Source: Lineus longissimus (taxonomy: Eukaryota; Nemertea; Pilidiophora; Heteronemertea; Lineidae). From it: a stretch of DNA of 64,000 nucleotides. The notes under the pieces were generated by a model that was not told the origin of the DNA, searched no databases, and saw nothing but the letters and a program-made list of their open reading frames with translations. The translations under genes and the position numbers were made by a program. Every line of letters begins with the position of its first letter. Position 1 is the first letter of the stretch. Below, piece after piece: positions 10,441-23,998 of the stretch. The DNA lies in contig NC_088316.1 in NCBI RefSeq assembly GCF_910592395.1, positions 17,362,001 to 17,426,000 on the forward strand, written 5' to 3'.

Positions 10441-12369
10441 TCCTTTTTCCTTTCCCAGTAGGCTAATCACATCAACTTTATGCAAGTACACTTTTATTAT
10501 CTTTGCCCTCAAAAGAAATATTGCTAAATGATGTGATTGGGCCCCTGATAATATCATTGGTGATACGGTCAATGAATTGTGAAAGGCTTAGTACGCTTGG
10601 GAACATCAATGTACATCTTTGTAATAAAACCCCCTGTTGGCGGCATTTTGTTGGTTTGCATTCTTTTCTGTTGAGCTAATTTCACGTTGATTATGGAAAC
10701 AACTGTAAGACAAAGTTTTGTTGAAATGTTACCTCAGGTAGATTAATGAGGAATAGCAACGTGTTCTCTTCGGTGGATGTCAATGAAAACGGAGTGTCCC
10801 AAGTTGTTCATTAGTGATTAGATGATAGGTAAAAACCTCGGCCTTTAGTCTGGCTCATTAAAGTACCCAGCCTGCCTCTGTGTGTGCCTTTTCCAATCAT
10901 CACCAAGAAAACTAACACAGATATCCTATCTTATCGATATAACTGACGGCTGGCCCACAGGCGTCTTTTCCCTTCATTGACAACTGACGTCGGGTCATTT
11001 CTACTCCAATGAATCAATCAGCAGAGTGAAAGCGCTTGCTGTAAAAACTGATAATGATGCGTCAATAGTGGACCAAATCGTAAAGACGCATAAACCGTGA
11101 ATCAGATATCAATATGTGTTCAGTTATCATACTTCGTATGTTTGGTAGTAAATTTGTCGTAGATCCCAGATATCATTCTCTAGATGACATTCACTTAGCC
11201 TAGTAGTAACCCATAGCATCCCCTCTTGTTCATTTTTGGCATTCTTACTCTAGATCAGCCTTAAATGATCATGTCAGCTTTTGCCTTGTTGATAAATCCA
11301 TTCAAAAGCCCAACATTTATATGGTATGTCAGATGATAATACCTTTGGTGAATTACGGGAATTGTGGTTATATTTGCTTTAAAATGAAGTGGCAATTTCC
11401 AAAGTTTTGTACCTCTTATTCGACATCTAACAGCTAGATTCACCTTATGAAATAGAGAAATGTTAGTGCCAGGTCTGTCTGGTTAATCGAATGTTTTGAA
11501 AATATATCACAAACACTTACAAGGTATCTCGGCTTATATAGTCAAGTCCTGGTTGCCTTGCTTTATTATCCAGCATCATATCATGACATGTTGGCCCATA
11601 TAAAAATAGAGGCAGGCGGCTTTCCATGATATAAAAAATTAAAAAGCAAAAGAATGCTTACAAGAACACAAAGATGGGAACCCATTATTTTCATTCGTCT
11701 TACCTTTCAAGATATGTCATGAAAATGCAGCCTTTGCTCTGATGTCAAAGGAATGGCAAGGTAAATAGCAGTTACCTATACTACTGAAAGTATATAGTAA
11801 TGTGTCATCACATAACAAAGGGTGTGGTGTTAACCTGAGTCGACCAATTTTTTTCTGTTTTTACTTCTGCTGAACGTAAACAGGTAGTTATTTATGCTTT
11901 TAGACCCATCTGTAGAAGCCATTGACAAAAATATTGTGACAGTTGGCCACAAAACCTCCATGGTATGTTGTGATTGTATTCATCACCTTCAAAAATAACC
12001 CATTTGGGGATAGATATCCACTATAGAACATTGTATGTGGTAAACAATGATATTGGTTTTTCGAATTGGATATGATTCCCCAACCTGATGTATAACAGAT
12101 ATTGTGTACGAATATCATCTGTCTTAGACACTAACTTTAAGAAGGAATTAATGGAACTTGGGATTCATCAAGGTCAAATGCAGCATCCTAGATATTAAAC
12201 CAGATATTGGAGAATACAACCTTAGCCTTTTAGACTTAGTAGATTAAAGTTAGGTTGAGCAAATAGCTCTTTTGAAGATAGTTATGGTTTTAAATGGCTA
12301 TACCTCTTCAAATGTACAGATGTAGCATGTTTGTGATCACTTTTAGATTGTATCCATATATTGCCCTCT
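10441..12369. other. Unique sequence, no supported gene
   Basis: Nothing recognised. No frame stands out from chance length. Confidence 0.4.
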
Positions 12370-12390
12370 ACATGTACACATGTACACATG
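12370..12390. repeat. Short ACATGTAC tandem repeat
   Basis: About 2.6 copies of the 8-base ACATGTAC in a row, a partly self-complementary stretch. Confidence 0.6.
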
Positions 12391-12637
12391 AACACTACTG
12401 GCTGTGAAGTACAGACCATCATCACCACCTTGGTGATGATATTTTGCTAGCATTCCTTTGGTTCATGCGACCTGGCCAGATCACTTCCAATATGTAACCT
12501 TGTGCTTGGAACCCATATCATCTTTGCTTCCAATAATCTCTTGTGGCTAAACGATGAAATGAAGGTCACACCAAGGTCGCTTGAGAATCGATCCCAGACA
12601 AGTCATGGTCACCCTTACAATGAAGTCTTGGTGATTG

Positions 12638-12664
12638 TTTGGGAAAGGTGCTATATAAAAGCTA
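12638..12664 (+). repeat. Possible SINE/LINE 3' tail remnant
   Basis: GGGAAAGGTGCTATATAAAA at 12641-12660 resembles the GCGCTATATAAAT tail shared by many L2/CR1-type LINEs and the SINEs they mobilise. Only about 20 bases match and no head or target-site duplication is visible, so this is a weak resemblance. Confidence 0.25.
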
Positions 12665-15600
12665 ATGGTATTCATTCACTGATAAGTCATTCTGGTATCC
12701 TTGAGTTGTTCGATCTAATTTATTGCTGCAGACCTTGAGTCAATAGTGTGTACCATTGGTACACCAATTAGTTACGTTGAAAATTTTTCAATCAATAGAT
12801 CAATCACCAAGTCATCACTTAAAACACCACACCAAACTCAAAACACTAGTCAGTTTATTGGGCGATCAATCTGTTGATTATTTATTGTTTCTGCATTTTC
12901 ACACGCATGAGATGCCATGAGCAAATCAGTGCACATCCAAAGGAACATTTTACAATTTGCACCTTTAAAGCACCCAAGCACCAACCAATGAATTATTTGG
13001 TCTTCTGCAACAAAAGGGTTAAAACATTAGGAAATAAATCTTCGTGGTGATAATAACAATCCACCCTGCTAATGCTTTTATTGATTTCCACAACGGATAC
13101 ATTTGGGAAACAATACGAAATATCTGAAGATGCCTCGGACTATCTTCTAGAGACTATGTAAATGCTTAGCTTGGTCCCTAATTGGTTTGTCTCCAATGTC
13201 CCATTTCTCTATCAACTGCTATTGACTGCTGCATTGGAGACCCATGGGACTTGGTCTTGTGAGACAAGATGGGAAGTCTTGCACTGCCGATCGGCGCGCT
13301 TCAGTATGGTTAGGTTGCATGAAATTCTGTCTTCCATAGCAACTGGTCAATCTGTTAGAATTCGCCTACATTCCATTGTGTTGTTGGCACTTTCCTCTCC
13401 TTGAGAAAATTCTTTTTTGAAAAATGATATGTTTACTTGACAAACATTTTGCTTGAAAATAGTGTAAATCATGTCTAAAATGAGCCTAGTTTACATTTGT
13501 ATAAATTATTGTCAAATCACCAAAATTCTGATTTTGTGGCAAACCAGTTATCACCATAGCTGTACCTTTGACCACCACTTAACCTAACTTTCAAAGGATA
13601 TGAAATGAGTAGGTACATTTCAGATTTCATTGCTAGCTATTTCTTCAGCTAATCATGAAATGTCAGAGACATGTCTCAAGGTTCTTGGACGAAACTAAAT
13701 CCCTCAGAGCTGTTACCACCCCAGCTATCTAGCTCAGCCTCGTCAAGATGTCACGAAGTCATCCATGCTTTGATGTGTAATTCTCCGTATTGCTCCTTTG
13801 TAGCCTTACACGAAAGAAACTTTCTGTCTTAAACATGGTGTATGCTGACGCTAAGATAAAAGCAGTTAATCTTGCTTTGACCAGGTTTCCGCACAGTCGA
13901 CAGGAACCACGCGGAAGTGCACGAATCAGGAGGCACATTGTTTGGTGGATGATTCACGATGTAGTCAAGGGATGCCATTTCCTTATCCACTCAGCTGGTG
14001 AAATATAAACTCGAGGAGTATGTTAAATATACGACTGGTTTCCTCTTCTGATTACTGCTGCGTTAATTCATAATTAACCCCTTGTTCCATGTAATAGGAG
14101 TCTGTGAATGTGAGGACTAATCATTCGTCAGATTAGGGGATTTTCGAGTGATGCAGCATAGAGTGATACAGTAGGTTCACCTCAGCAGGTACTGATACAT
14201 GAGGTGGTGCCCTACTTGACGTGCCTGATTTAAGAAAAGTGTCAAAATTATTAATTTAGGGGATTTGACGAAAAAACACCTGGGCCATGTCAGTCTATAA
14301 GATAACAACACTATCTTACAAACAGTGTGCATTTTAGCAATGATCTTTCAGAGTAACTGGACCAAAGTCCTTTTTGATTGTTATCAACTCAACAATTACT
14401 GCATGCTTATTATCAAGTGAACTATTCTTTCCATAATTTCCTAACTTTTCTCTCTCCCCAGCCCAAGCAAAACAAGACAAGTAAGCTAATCGATCATCCA
14501 TGTGATTATGTCTCAGGTGCAAATACTTCCAGTTATTACAGTCGAAGAGTTGTCCTGAGCTAAATATCGTGTGAAATCATGACTTATTACTAGAAGCGTT
14601 GCCCGTCAATCTTGTCCAGAGAGTGATTAGCCATTAAGAGACTGTGTGTCACCGTTTCTATCAAACACATCCATCAACGTTGAATCTCCATCCTCGCCTG
14701 AGTCGTGCACTTAGCTGCGATCATATCGCAGTAGGTGCAATCATATCATGGAATTGTGTCTTGAGTATACACTAGAACTGCGACTGGACACACAAAATAT
14801 TAGCTGTATTATCAGAGTTGACATATTGGCTTAATAGTTTCGTCGACACCTTTCGTGTCAGACAAGATGGGATAACTTTGGGATGGAGGAGGGTGTGTTT
14901 CTTGGCTTACTGGATTCATTGCTTTCAATGTCAGCTATTTTGGGTCAACTTTAGATAAGATATGCACAAGGCTGGGGTTGTTAAGTACCTTCTAGACCAA
15001 TAATTTCATCAGATAAGTTAGGGTCAATTGATTAATGGGAAATGCTTCCTTCAGAATGTTTAGTGGTGTTGAAGTGCTTATTGTTCACCCTATATACTTG
15101 TCCTGATATGATAGAAGCAACATGACATAAAAAACAACGAATCATATTTGTATTACGGGTTCTGACAGATTTGGCCATTACGGCAGTCTCTGTACAGTAC
15201 CCATCTTAGCAGATAGATAACTAAGTTGGCAATTTGGATGGCAAAGCTGTGCCATTTCGGGTCTGTTCCAACGCAGAACCACATTTAGTGCGATAAATAT
15301 TAGTTCCATATGACTGATGTTGACAAGTCAGGCAAGTTTCAGAATTCTCATTACCACTTTTCGAAGAAGAAGATGTTCCTAAAGGGTTGTCTGGTCTGAG
15401 TACAGTGTAGTGCCCTGCAAAGAAGAGATCACTGCAATCTGTATATCATCACTGCAGTGAGTGACCAAATATTGAGTGTCTGGCCCACCATGGTCTTCTT
15501 TTGACATGATTCTGATTGTCCCAATCGGAACAAATCTGGTGTTTCACAAAAACTCACATAATCTTGAAACCATCCTTCAACAAACGATCAAGTTCCGCAA

Positions 15601-16092
15601 ACTGCTAGAAGTGATCACGAAATTAACTTGTGGCTGTTGACAACCCTGAAGCAAGAGTAAAATCAGATTCGTCCTCGGAATAATTGTATTCTGAGCTCAA
15701 ATGTATTAATCATGAAGAACTAGAAAAATCAAGATCGGGTAATACCTAACGGGGTATAAAAAAGGGTTTAAGATCAATTCAAGATATGAAAAATGTGCCT
15801 CTGCGGAATGATTTCTCCATCTCGCCTGCTAACCGGGTGACTCAAACCTGATCTAGTATCAGTCCAGCATCTGGCTATGACAGCCGCTATCATAGCCTAG
15901 CGTTCATGCGGTCATCTGGATCGCTACGAGATATTGTCATACCCAAACAGATTCCATTACTCCTAGTGTTTTTTACGCCGCTCATAAACGAATGTATTAG
16001 CCGAGAATAAAAAGGAAATTGCCTGAGTCCACTCGGGGAGGGAAATCAGTTGACGTTATGTCATCAGTGTGCTTCCTGGATTTCTTAGCGAC
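12665..16092. other. Unique sequence, no supported gene
   Basis: The only item noted is a pyrimidine-rich acceptor (CTTTTCTCTCTCCCCAG ending at 14461) followed after 19 bases by GTAAGC. That would make a micro-exon at 14462-14480. Otherwise nothing recognised. Confidence 0.35.
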
Positions 16093-16400
16093 TATGAAGA
16101 GGCTCCATACGGAGGTGTGGGGATCTTTGAAAATTCCCTCGTTGATTGAATTGTTACTCATTGTCCACTCAATTCCTTGGTAGGTCCTAAGGGATTTTGA
16201 TGATGCCACCTTAGCAAGGATGAGGTGTTGTCTGATTATGTGTTCTACTACTTGGGAACATTCTGTGGTGGGTCCCAGAGGGGTATGAAGATGCCACCTC
16301 AGGGAGGATGTGGTGCTGTCTGATTGTGTGCTCTGGTTCTTTGGAACTCGTTTTGGTTGGTCCAAGAAGAGGAATATGAAGCAACAAAGGTGGTTGGAGC
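16093..16400. repeat. ~88-bp tandem repeat, three to four diverged units
   Basis: The blocks GATGCCACC (16202 and 16290), TGTCTGATTATGTG / TGTCTGATTGTGTG, and TGGTGGGTCC / TGGTTGGTCC recur with a spacing near 88 bp. An earlier decayed unit starts near 16093 (ATGAAGAGGCTCC) and a partial one ends near 16400 (ATGAAGCAACAAAGG). The 88-bp period is not divisible by three and the peptide changes register between units, so the minus-strand open frame across it is not a gene. Confidence 0.65.
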
Positions 16401-18270
16401 AGATTTTTCAGCTCGCCCACTAATCAGTTCCCTTCCTCCGGTTTGTACCATGGAGCTAACTCCTGCAGTTCTGATTCATGCTTCGATTGGGTCCTTAGGG
16501 CTTCAACAGATTCTCTGACTGAACACGCTGTTCTGTTGGGGTATCGTTCAAGCTGATCAACCGTTCAATTAGGAAACTCCAGTTTCTGTTGTGTACAGTG
16601 ACTGGGAGTACCACTCCACTTATTCATCGGTTAATGTACCAATACCCTTAAAAAAACAGTGAAGGCAATTTATTGCTGCAGTTAATAGAATCAATTGTTA
16701 ATTAAGTACATTACTCAAAAAGATCTGTTCTAAATTATTGCGGGGGAAAAACACAGGTTTTTCACAAAATGGACCAAGTGACTAATGGCACTGGTCAATA
16801 ATCAAATTATACATCCATAATACGGGTACAAAAAATTCTCTTCACCCGTTTGACAATTAGTGCTCTTTGATTAAGAGATTTCATGCTCATTCCCTCAAAG
16901 GAAACATTGTAACCAATGCCATGGCGATGCTGATCAGTGTGATCACTCTGCGTATCATTATGTGTCATCTAATGCAGAATTTGACCACCGGCAAAGTCGG
17001 CTAAATTGGAAACTTGGCCTGATCAAAGAAATTGCGGAGGAAACACGAGCGAATTGTCGAGCGATCTGTGAACTTGACTGTTAGGTTGAAATAATGTGGC
17101 TTAATGCGTAATCTGTAATCAGATACAGAGTCAATGTCATTTGATGGTTGGCGTGTGAAACTAATTAACGTCACCGGTCAGTTTTAACGCTTTGGGTGTT
17201 CGGCGGATTATTGGGTGGACAGTTGTGATATTGACAGGAAGATGTAGTTGGTGGTTTTCGTTTTCGGTGGAAGAGGAAGAGGAAGGAGGTGATCTTGCCA
17301 GATTCTCTATTTTGTTGAAGAAATCTGCATTCACACTCTCAAAGGGTTAATATCACATTTCATGCACCTGACAATGCTCACAATCAAAGTTAGATTTCAT
17401 AAGAATAGTCCATCAAATCTCTTTGACCACTCTGATCAGTATTCTGTTGGAGAGATAGTAAAGTTGACTCATATGTTCTGCTTGGCTGAATGGACGGCCC
17501 ATGATCTATGATACAATGATCATATCTGATGGCCACTTTCCAATAAAGAGAGGCTGGCAAATCTTGGAACTGAGCAAGAATCTGGTAAGCTGCACTTTTG
17601 GTGAAATAGAGATATTGGTACTCAGTTGTTCACCGGACTGCCCTATTATCGACAGGAAGCAAAAGCAAAGCTCTACGTGGTTACACGTTTGAAGTATTGC
17701 AAATACCTTCAAAAGAAAAACCAGTTACACTGATAGCAAGAGCCTGTTAAGATATTTTTCATCATTAGAGAATCAGTCTGAGTCTCGAGAATGGACGATT
17801 GAAGTTGGAACCCATTGGTTGCTCTTTTAAGATTATACATAGGATATCAACAGCCTTATGGAGCAGTTTTAAGAATGTTTGTGTAAATTTCTGATACGTC
17901 CTTTAACCATCCTCTCTACTGAAATTCTGTAAATACCAGTGGTGCCTTGAAGCCACCTAACGATTCAGGTTTAGTGTACCAAATCCTTGTCTCTCCCACT
18001 TGTAAAATATTGCGTCCCCTCTTCAATCTGCCAGTAACTATATGGACAATATTGATACATTTCTATGCCATCAGAATTCCATCTATCTAAGCGAAATGTA
18101 TCGTCTGATCCCCCTGGGACACTTGCGCTGATAGCCCGGATCAGTCAGTCTGTTATTTCATCATCAGTTACCATTGTATTGTCGAAGCAATGCAGAATAA
18201 TATTCAATTAATACCATCTGCATTCTGATGAGGGGTGCTGGAGACCACAAGAGGTACATGGTCAGGGAAG
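16401..18270. other. Unique sequence, no supported gene
   Basis: Overlapping plus and minus short frames at 17501-17712 look like chance. Nothing recognised. Confidence 0.4.
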
Positions 18271-18475
18271 GATGGTTGTAATGTGTTATGTATTCTAAAA
18301 ATCAACACTTACAAGTGTACCAATGGAGCACCTCAATATAGTCATGCCGTCCACATTCCGACGACAGAACGTACAAGACCGCTGTAGGTACATGTAGATT
18401 CTAGTGATGGTTACTGTTGTCATGTGTTATGTATTGGTAATAGACACTTCTCTACAACAGTACAAGGAGTAACCC
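18271..18475. repeat. Diverged direct repeat, two copies ~143 bp apart
   Basis: GATGGTTG then ATGTGTTATGTATT, followed by ACACTT and a GTAC-containing stretch, appears at about 18271-18335 and again at about 18416-18475. The match is broken by indels, so this is an old duplication. Confidence 0.4.
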
Positions 18476-21400
18476 GTTCTCTAATCATATCAGAATATGT
18501 TGCGGTAGAAAATACTGCTTGTGGTATGTCTTCTTGAACCACATTAATCTTGGAACTGGCGTTAGGTGTGCTAAGCCAATTTGAAAAGTCGATTTGCACT
18601 TTTTCTCTGTCACATCAAATTGATAGTCATTCTAAGTGATTGATGTTGCAGAGTTCAATGGGGAAGTAATCTATTAGATCATAATCGAATTGAAAGGCAG
18701 AAAAGTTTAAATCACGTGCTCTAGCAAGTTTCTACTGTTGTTTCATTGGGCAGTAAAATGATTGGAATGTAAAAGATATCCTTCTGAGCCTTATGTCCTG
18801 ACATAACCTTATTTTTCTCCACAGGGTGGGGGGGGGGGGGGGCTTCTGATCCATCTGGCACAACTCTGCAGTAAGGGAGCAATGTCACCTGGATAGAATA
18901 TTTGTACAATAATGGCTGTGCAGATGAACAGATCAGATTGCTATGTTGCCATGTAAAAAAAAAAGCATTACGCACGTACCAGAATTTTATTTTCCTACAC
19001 TAAATTTTGTTGGCTATTCAAGAAACAACATATCATATCACAAGCGTTTATGTAGCTTTTCAAGTTTTTATTCAATCGACCCTATTATGGGAATGCATTT
19101 AAGTTAAAGCTATCTCTAAGAAGCATGGGCGGATTGAAGTTTCACACCCTGGTGACCTTAACCTAAGGTTTTGTTTCCCCCCCATTGTGGGTATACCTGT
19201 ATCAAGATGAGTCATCAGATACAGGATCAGTTAAGAGGAAAAGCTTTTTCCAATTCAGTCAGCGAGACAGATGGATAGGGTTCGCTAGTGAGGTGCTATC
19301 TAGAGCCAGGATTGGTGTACATAATGCATTGTCATTGCATTGACTGAGTGGTTATAGTTGGGATGGAAGAGTGTCTAGTGGATTTACCATGTCCATTAAG
19401 GCTTCTTATTTAGTGTGTTGGTTTCAGGTTTGGTACATGCAATGTAAGGCCTGGTCATTCAAGACTTAGACCTTTCTCGATCTTTCCCTAGTTTTGATTG
19501 ACTGTTGTTGATGAAGGGAACTTGCGTATTCATCGTGCATTAGTTCTATTCAATTACAATCAATTACCCAATGAAGAAGCTCAAATTAAGAGATGATCGA
19601 TCTCTGATGGTTGCCCACCACCTGCGCCTGATGGACCAGCAATGAATCAAATAGCAACTGATCAATAAATTGTGGGATAACGTTTCCAAAGAAAATATTT
19701 TTATGGTCTTCTTGTGGCAACCTCTCAGGATAATTTGAGTTTAAAAAGCATTATTCTGATCGCTAAGTCCACAAATCTCATCTCATCATGTCATTCAGTC
19801 GATGTGGCAAATCAACCTTCGTCACTTAAGAGATAACGGTCCATATGAGTGTAACCTTTGGTGTGCAGGTGACTCTCAGATGAACTCCACAGGGCAGGGT
19901 GAATGGTCTTTTCGTGGTGGGATGAGCCAAAGATTCAAATTCACAGGATTCATGCATGGAGATTCGGCTAAAATTGCTTATTAGGACAGGATCAGAAGGA
20001 AATTGGGGAAGTTTTATTATGTCAGTCACACCCTTTGCAGACTAATGTGCTGTTTTGGAAGAGTTGTGGTCTTAAACATGAGCCATCCACCACCTGTGTC
20101 TCACAGCTAATCAACAACTCATAACTTATCAAAGAGCCAGTGGTCTGCTGATGACAACCATCGTCTAAGAAAGCAGTGTAGTGTGCCAAATTAATACACT
20201 GATTACAGGCTGCCAGAAGTTGGCGATAGACTCGCTGGACTGCTATGTTGGATGATGAATGAGGGCAAAAGGGTTGAAAGGTATTCCTGGTCAGTTTCTC
20301 TCACCCCTCAATTTCACCAGGCCCGAAATAATTCCGGCAAGTCTGTTGTCAATTTCTGAATACCTGTAAAGCAGTGTTTAAGCTGATACTGTCAGCACTC
20401 TTCTTTTTTTTCTGTTTTTGCTGTAAGAGCTTACATGTACCTGCTCTGGCTTTTGGGATGGCCGTGTGTCGTGACAGAAGACATAACAAAACACATTGTG
20501 AAAAAAGCATCGTCGCCAATCCTGGTCATTAGGCATCAATCTCATTAGAGTTATTGCATATTAATCACCGTCAATAATAGACAATAATCATGCAATGAAA
20601 TCACAAGCATCACCTTAGCGACAGAAAATCACTGGGAGCTGATAGGAAAATTGCCTGCACCATCCCTTGTTCGAAGTACTCAAAACTTGTGGCGAAATAA
20701 ACTCATTCTTTCACGGTGGTTTTAATTTTGCTAATTGACTGAAGGCAGATGAACAGTAGAGGCAATGTGATTACTCAAGAAGTAGAGTACATGTATGTGT
20801 TGACAGCTTTGATGATCATCAGTGCTTTTGTCTTCAAGTTGGAATATGCATGAGTTCGGTTCTTCAGGGCATTGACCATTGGGTAACTCTGACTTGCTGT
20901 TTTAATGATGATTCAATTATACCTCAGCGAAAATGGACTGAAATGATAATTTCACTAGAAAGTTTTGTGGCTGATGGATGTTGGGTCATAGTTTGAGAGT
21001 CATAACCAGGGGACCGTGAGTCAGCTTGCAAGACCTTACTCCTATGTGGTTATTGAGTGTCCCAAAGGACGAATATTCGATCACTTCTTTAAAACAATAT
21101 GAGGTCTCAAAATTTCGGATTGGCAGGCAGCAAACTCTGCTCTAAGTAATTGGCCTATTATTGCAGAATGTGCTCACTATGACACCATTGGTATGCCCCA
21201 AAACAAGGGTTTCTGATGGAAATATTACAAGTTATGTTCATCAGGTTACTCGGTACATAATTGTCTTAATGTCAAAGTTGACAGCTGACAAGTTATATTT
21301 ACCTCTTCATAATTGTCTATAAGACAGTGTTTATGTTATATATGTACTCATTGACTCTGCTTGATTGATTTTTAGGGTCGTTTATAGTCTTAAGTACGGT

Positions 21401-22535
21401 CATGGTAAATAACAATCTATGTACATTGTTACCTCTAAAGCTCAGTTATGAGAAAAAAAGACAACATGAATTCATCATTTTGTTAATGGCTTACAGGTAG
21501 TTATCATATTTGCTTTTACATACAGTTTATGTAGAAACTTAAAACGTATCACTTTAAAAATGAGCAGGTTATTTCCAAAGAACAGGGTACATGTACATAA
21601 GATTCATGATGTGTAAAACTTTTTTACCCTCGTGTCACGTAGGCGTAATTTCTCAGGTCTAAATCAATTGCTGAACATAATGGTGACAAGGTTTAACGGG
21701 AAATCATCAAGCTTTATGAAGTGGTAAATAGTTTATCAACGCTTCTCTTACATTTTTTAGCTAGGCAAGTAATGAACATCGTAGCATCTGCATATCATAT
21801 GTCCTATTGCTTGTCCCCAGATATTACGTAAAAAATCTTTGCAACGTTAATGAAGAAGAGGATAAAGTAGTGATGGTATTTCTTCATTTGTAATTAATCA
21901 TCAGGAATGGGGAAAAGTGATGACAATGAAATGCTGTGATTAGTGTTGGTGGTGGTATTTTTGCTGTTACAATACGATCGGATTTAGATGACTGCTGTCG
22001 TGTGACATCTGAATCTCCCAGCTGAAGATGTTGCTGTTGTTTAAATTGAATTTATTCCCAAATTTAATAGTTTCTCTCAGCAATATGTGGCATAGGTTAA
22101 AAGTTGAAGGTTATACTTGGCTTTATAAGTGTTTGTTCAGTGTTTGTGTCATTATCAGTTAGTTAGTGACTGAATGATGGGCTACATATTGAGTCATGCT
22201 ACTGTCGCTGTCCCACCTTGGGCAAAATGACATCATTAGTAGAAAGCGTGAAGGAATTTACGCCATACGCTCGAGGACTGATTGCTAAATACATGTATAC
22301 TAGAAAAACCAATCAAATATGACAGGCCGGGAGAGGATTTTGTGATGTTTGGCTGACTCAGAGATGTCCAAGGGTGGCAAATTGCTGTCTTCCTTTAGTA
22401 CTCAAAGCAGGTTTGTCACCATTTAATGACCATATGAACACTTGGTCTTCTAGGTCGTTTGGTCCAAGCACTACCGGTTAGCCAAAGGGGGAGTCGTAGA
22501 AAGAGTATATGCAATGTGAACATATGGGGAGGTCA
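18476..22535. other. Unique sequence with one G15 tract, no supported gene
   Basis: A run of 15 G at 18828-18842 follows a CTCCACAG acceptor-like sequence. Apart from this I see only short chance frames, including one at 19802-19984 overlapped by an antisense frame. Confidence 0.4.
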
Positions 22536-22740
22536 ATGGCATTTTGTTGAAAGGATGAGCTCATGATCTGGTGGTTGCGGGTTCGACTCTTGGATGGCTG
22601 TTTCATCTCCATGACCTAGACTGAGCTGGACACTTACCGTTTATTGCTTTGCCCTTTGAATAAGACATAAAACTGGTCTGTACCAAGAAAAACCCAGCCC
22701 TTGACATGTTTGGTATGACAACCAATACCTCCTGACGGAA
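22536..22740 (+). mobile_element. Decayed tRNA-derived SINE
   Basis: GGTTCGACTCT at 22580-22590 matches a Pol III B box (GGTTCGANNCC). It is preceded by CTCATGATCTGGTGGTTGCG, the anticodon-arm-like arrangement typical of tRNA SINE heads. A degenerate A-box-like TGGCATTTTGTTG lies about 44 bases upstream at 22536. Downstream, GGACACTTACC and AATAAGACATAAAACTG resemble the body of tRNA SINEs in marine animals. The A box is too eroded for activity. Ends and target duplications are not clear. Confidence 0.45.
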
Positions 22741-23941
22741 GGACATCTGAAACATATCTCTGTCCATATCTATAAGAACTTGTAAATATCCATGACTGTG
22801 AGGATTATATCAGATAATACAATACTTAGTAAAGGGTTAAGTGTGACAAATCTCCAACCAGCTCTCTTAATCAGTAAGTGGTATCAATTCAAAGTCTCTG
22901 AGATAACTTACGCCTTACCGCGCTGATGATTGTTTCTGAAACCGCCAACACTTCTATGCCATCACAAGATTAGTCCACGGCAAAGAAACCTGACATCTTC
23001 AAAAACTGGTGTCTCATATTTCCTGGTGAAGTAGCGTTGATGTGGTTTGTCACCAGTTACTAATGTTTACGCAGGTATTGACGCTCTCTACTTGGGAAGC
23101 AAATGTTAAGTCACTTGATACCTTACACGAAGAAAGGAAGAAGGGATGCACAGCAAAAGTAGGAGGTCGTCTAGATTTGATCTGCAGCAAGGTTGCTGTA
23201 TCTGGCAGTCTGGGAGTTGCTTGGTCTAATCCTACCAGACATTTGCTCTCCAGAGTCCCAAACACTACAGACAATACTTTCGAATGAATGTTGATAAAAT
23301 GGGTGGGGCAAAAGAGCATAACAAACCCTAGGAACGATTAGGAACATAAATGAAAGACATCTAAACATAGCAGAAAAATGAATTGTAAAACAGTTGCTTC
23401 TTTTTGATGTTGATTATTGCTTTGTTTTAATTCGATTACAAAGAATTTTGTCATGGCATGTTATCATCATGTTACTAAATTAAGATGTTATACCTAATAG
23501 TTATAGCATTAAATTTGATCTGCCTGATATCCATTGTTTATTGTGTCATGGTGGGCGGAAAAAATATATCTGGGTGGGAAAATGAGTATATATATGATAA
23601 CAGGTTCAGGTTTGTTATGACAAACCATTGCCTTCAGCTAAAAGCTAGGTTTGATCCCGAGGAACAAAAACAGTTAATATTCTCGGTTACATATTAAGCT
23701 CGATTTACTATCAGATCAATCAAATTTCTGCTTTTGAGAATGGATGTTAAGTTTCGATAAAACGGGTCATTTCTGTCTCATGGTGTGTATTGTCTACCCA
23801 AGTAGCCTGAAGGCATTGTATATCTCACCCCTAGTGTGGTGGACAATGATTCAGAGAAGATTCTAGTATACATGTAATAACATTGTTTTTTATGTCTGTT
23901 TTTGATCTGGCTCACATGGTGCCTTTAGTACTTCATTTCAG
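22741..23941. other. Unique sequence, no supported gene
   Basis: Three overlapping short frames at 23042-23368 on both strands indicate low stop density rather than a gene. The stretch ends in an acceptor-like CTTTAGTACTTCATTTCAG. Confidence 0.35.
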
Positions 23942-23998
23942 TTGGATATGCCCAAGGACACAAATGCAGAAAAAATAGCTTATCTCAGTAACCCTAGC
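23942..23998 (+). CDS. Candidate small exon, unknown protein
   Basis: Fifty-seven bases (19 codons, phase 0 at both ends) lie between the acceptor CTTCATTTCAG and the donor CCTAGC|GTAAGA. The frame reads LDMPKDTNAEKIAYLSNPS and stays open past the donor to 24146. No domain is recognisable in so short a piece. The splice context is good, but a 57-bp open segment is common by chance. Confidence 0.15.

Noticed and set aside
15997-16365. 122-codon minus frame
   Set aside because: Lies on an 88-bp tandem repeat; peptide register shifts between units and no motif is present.
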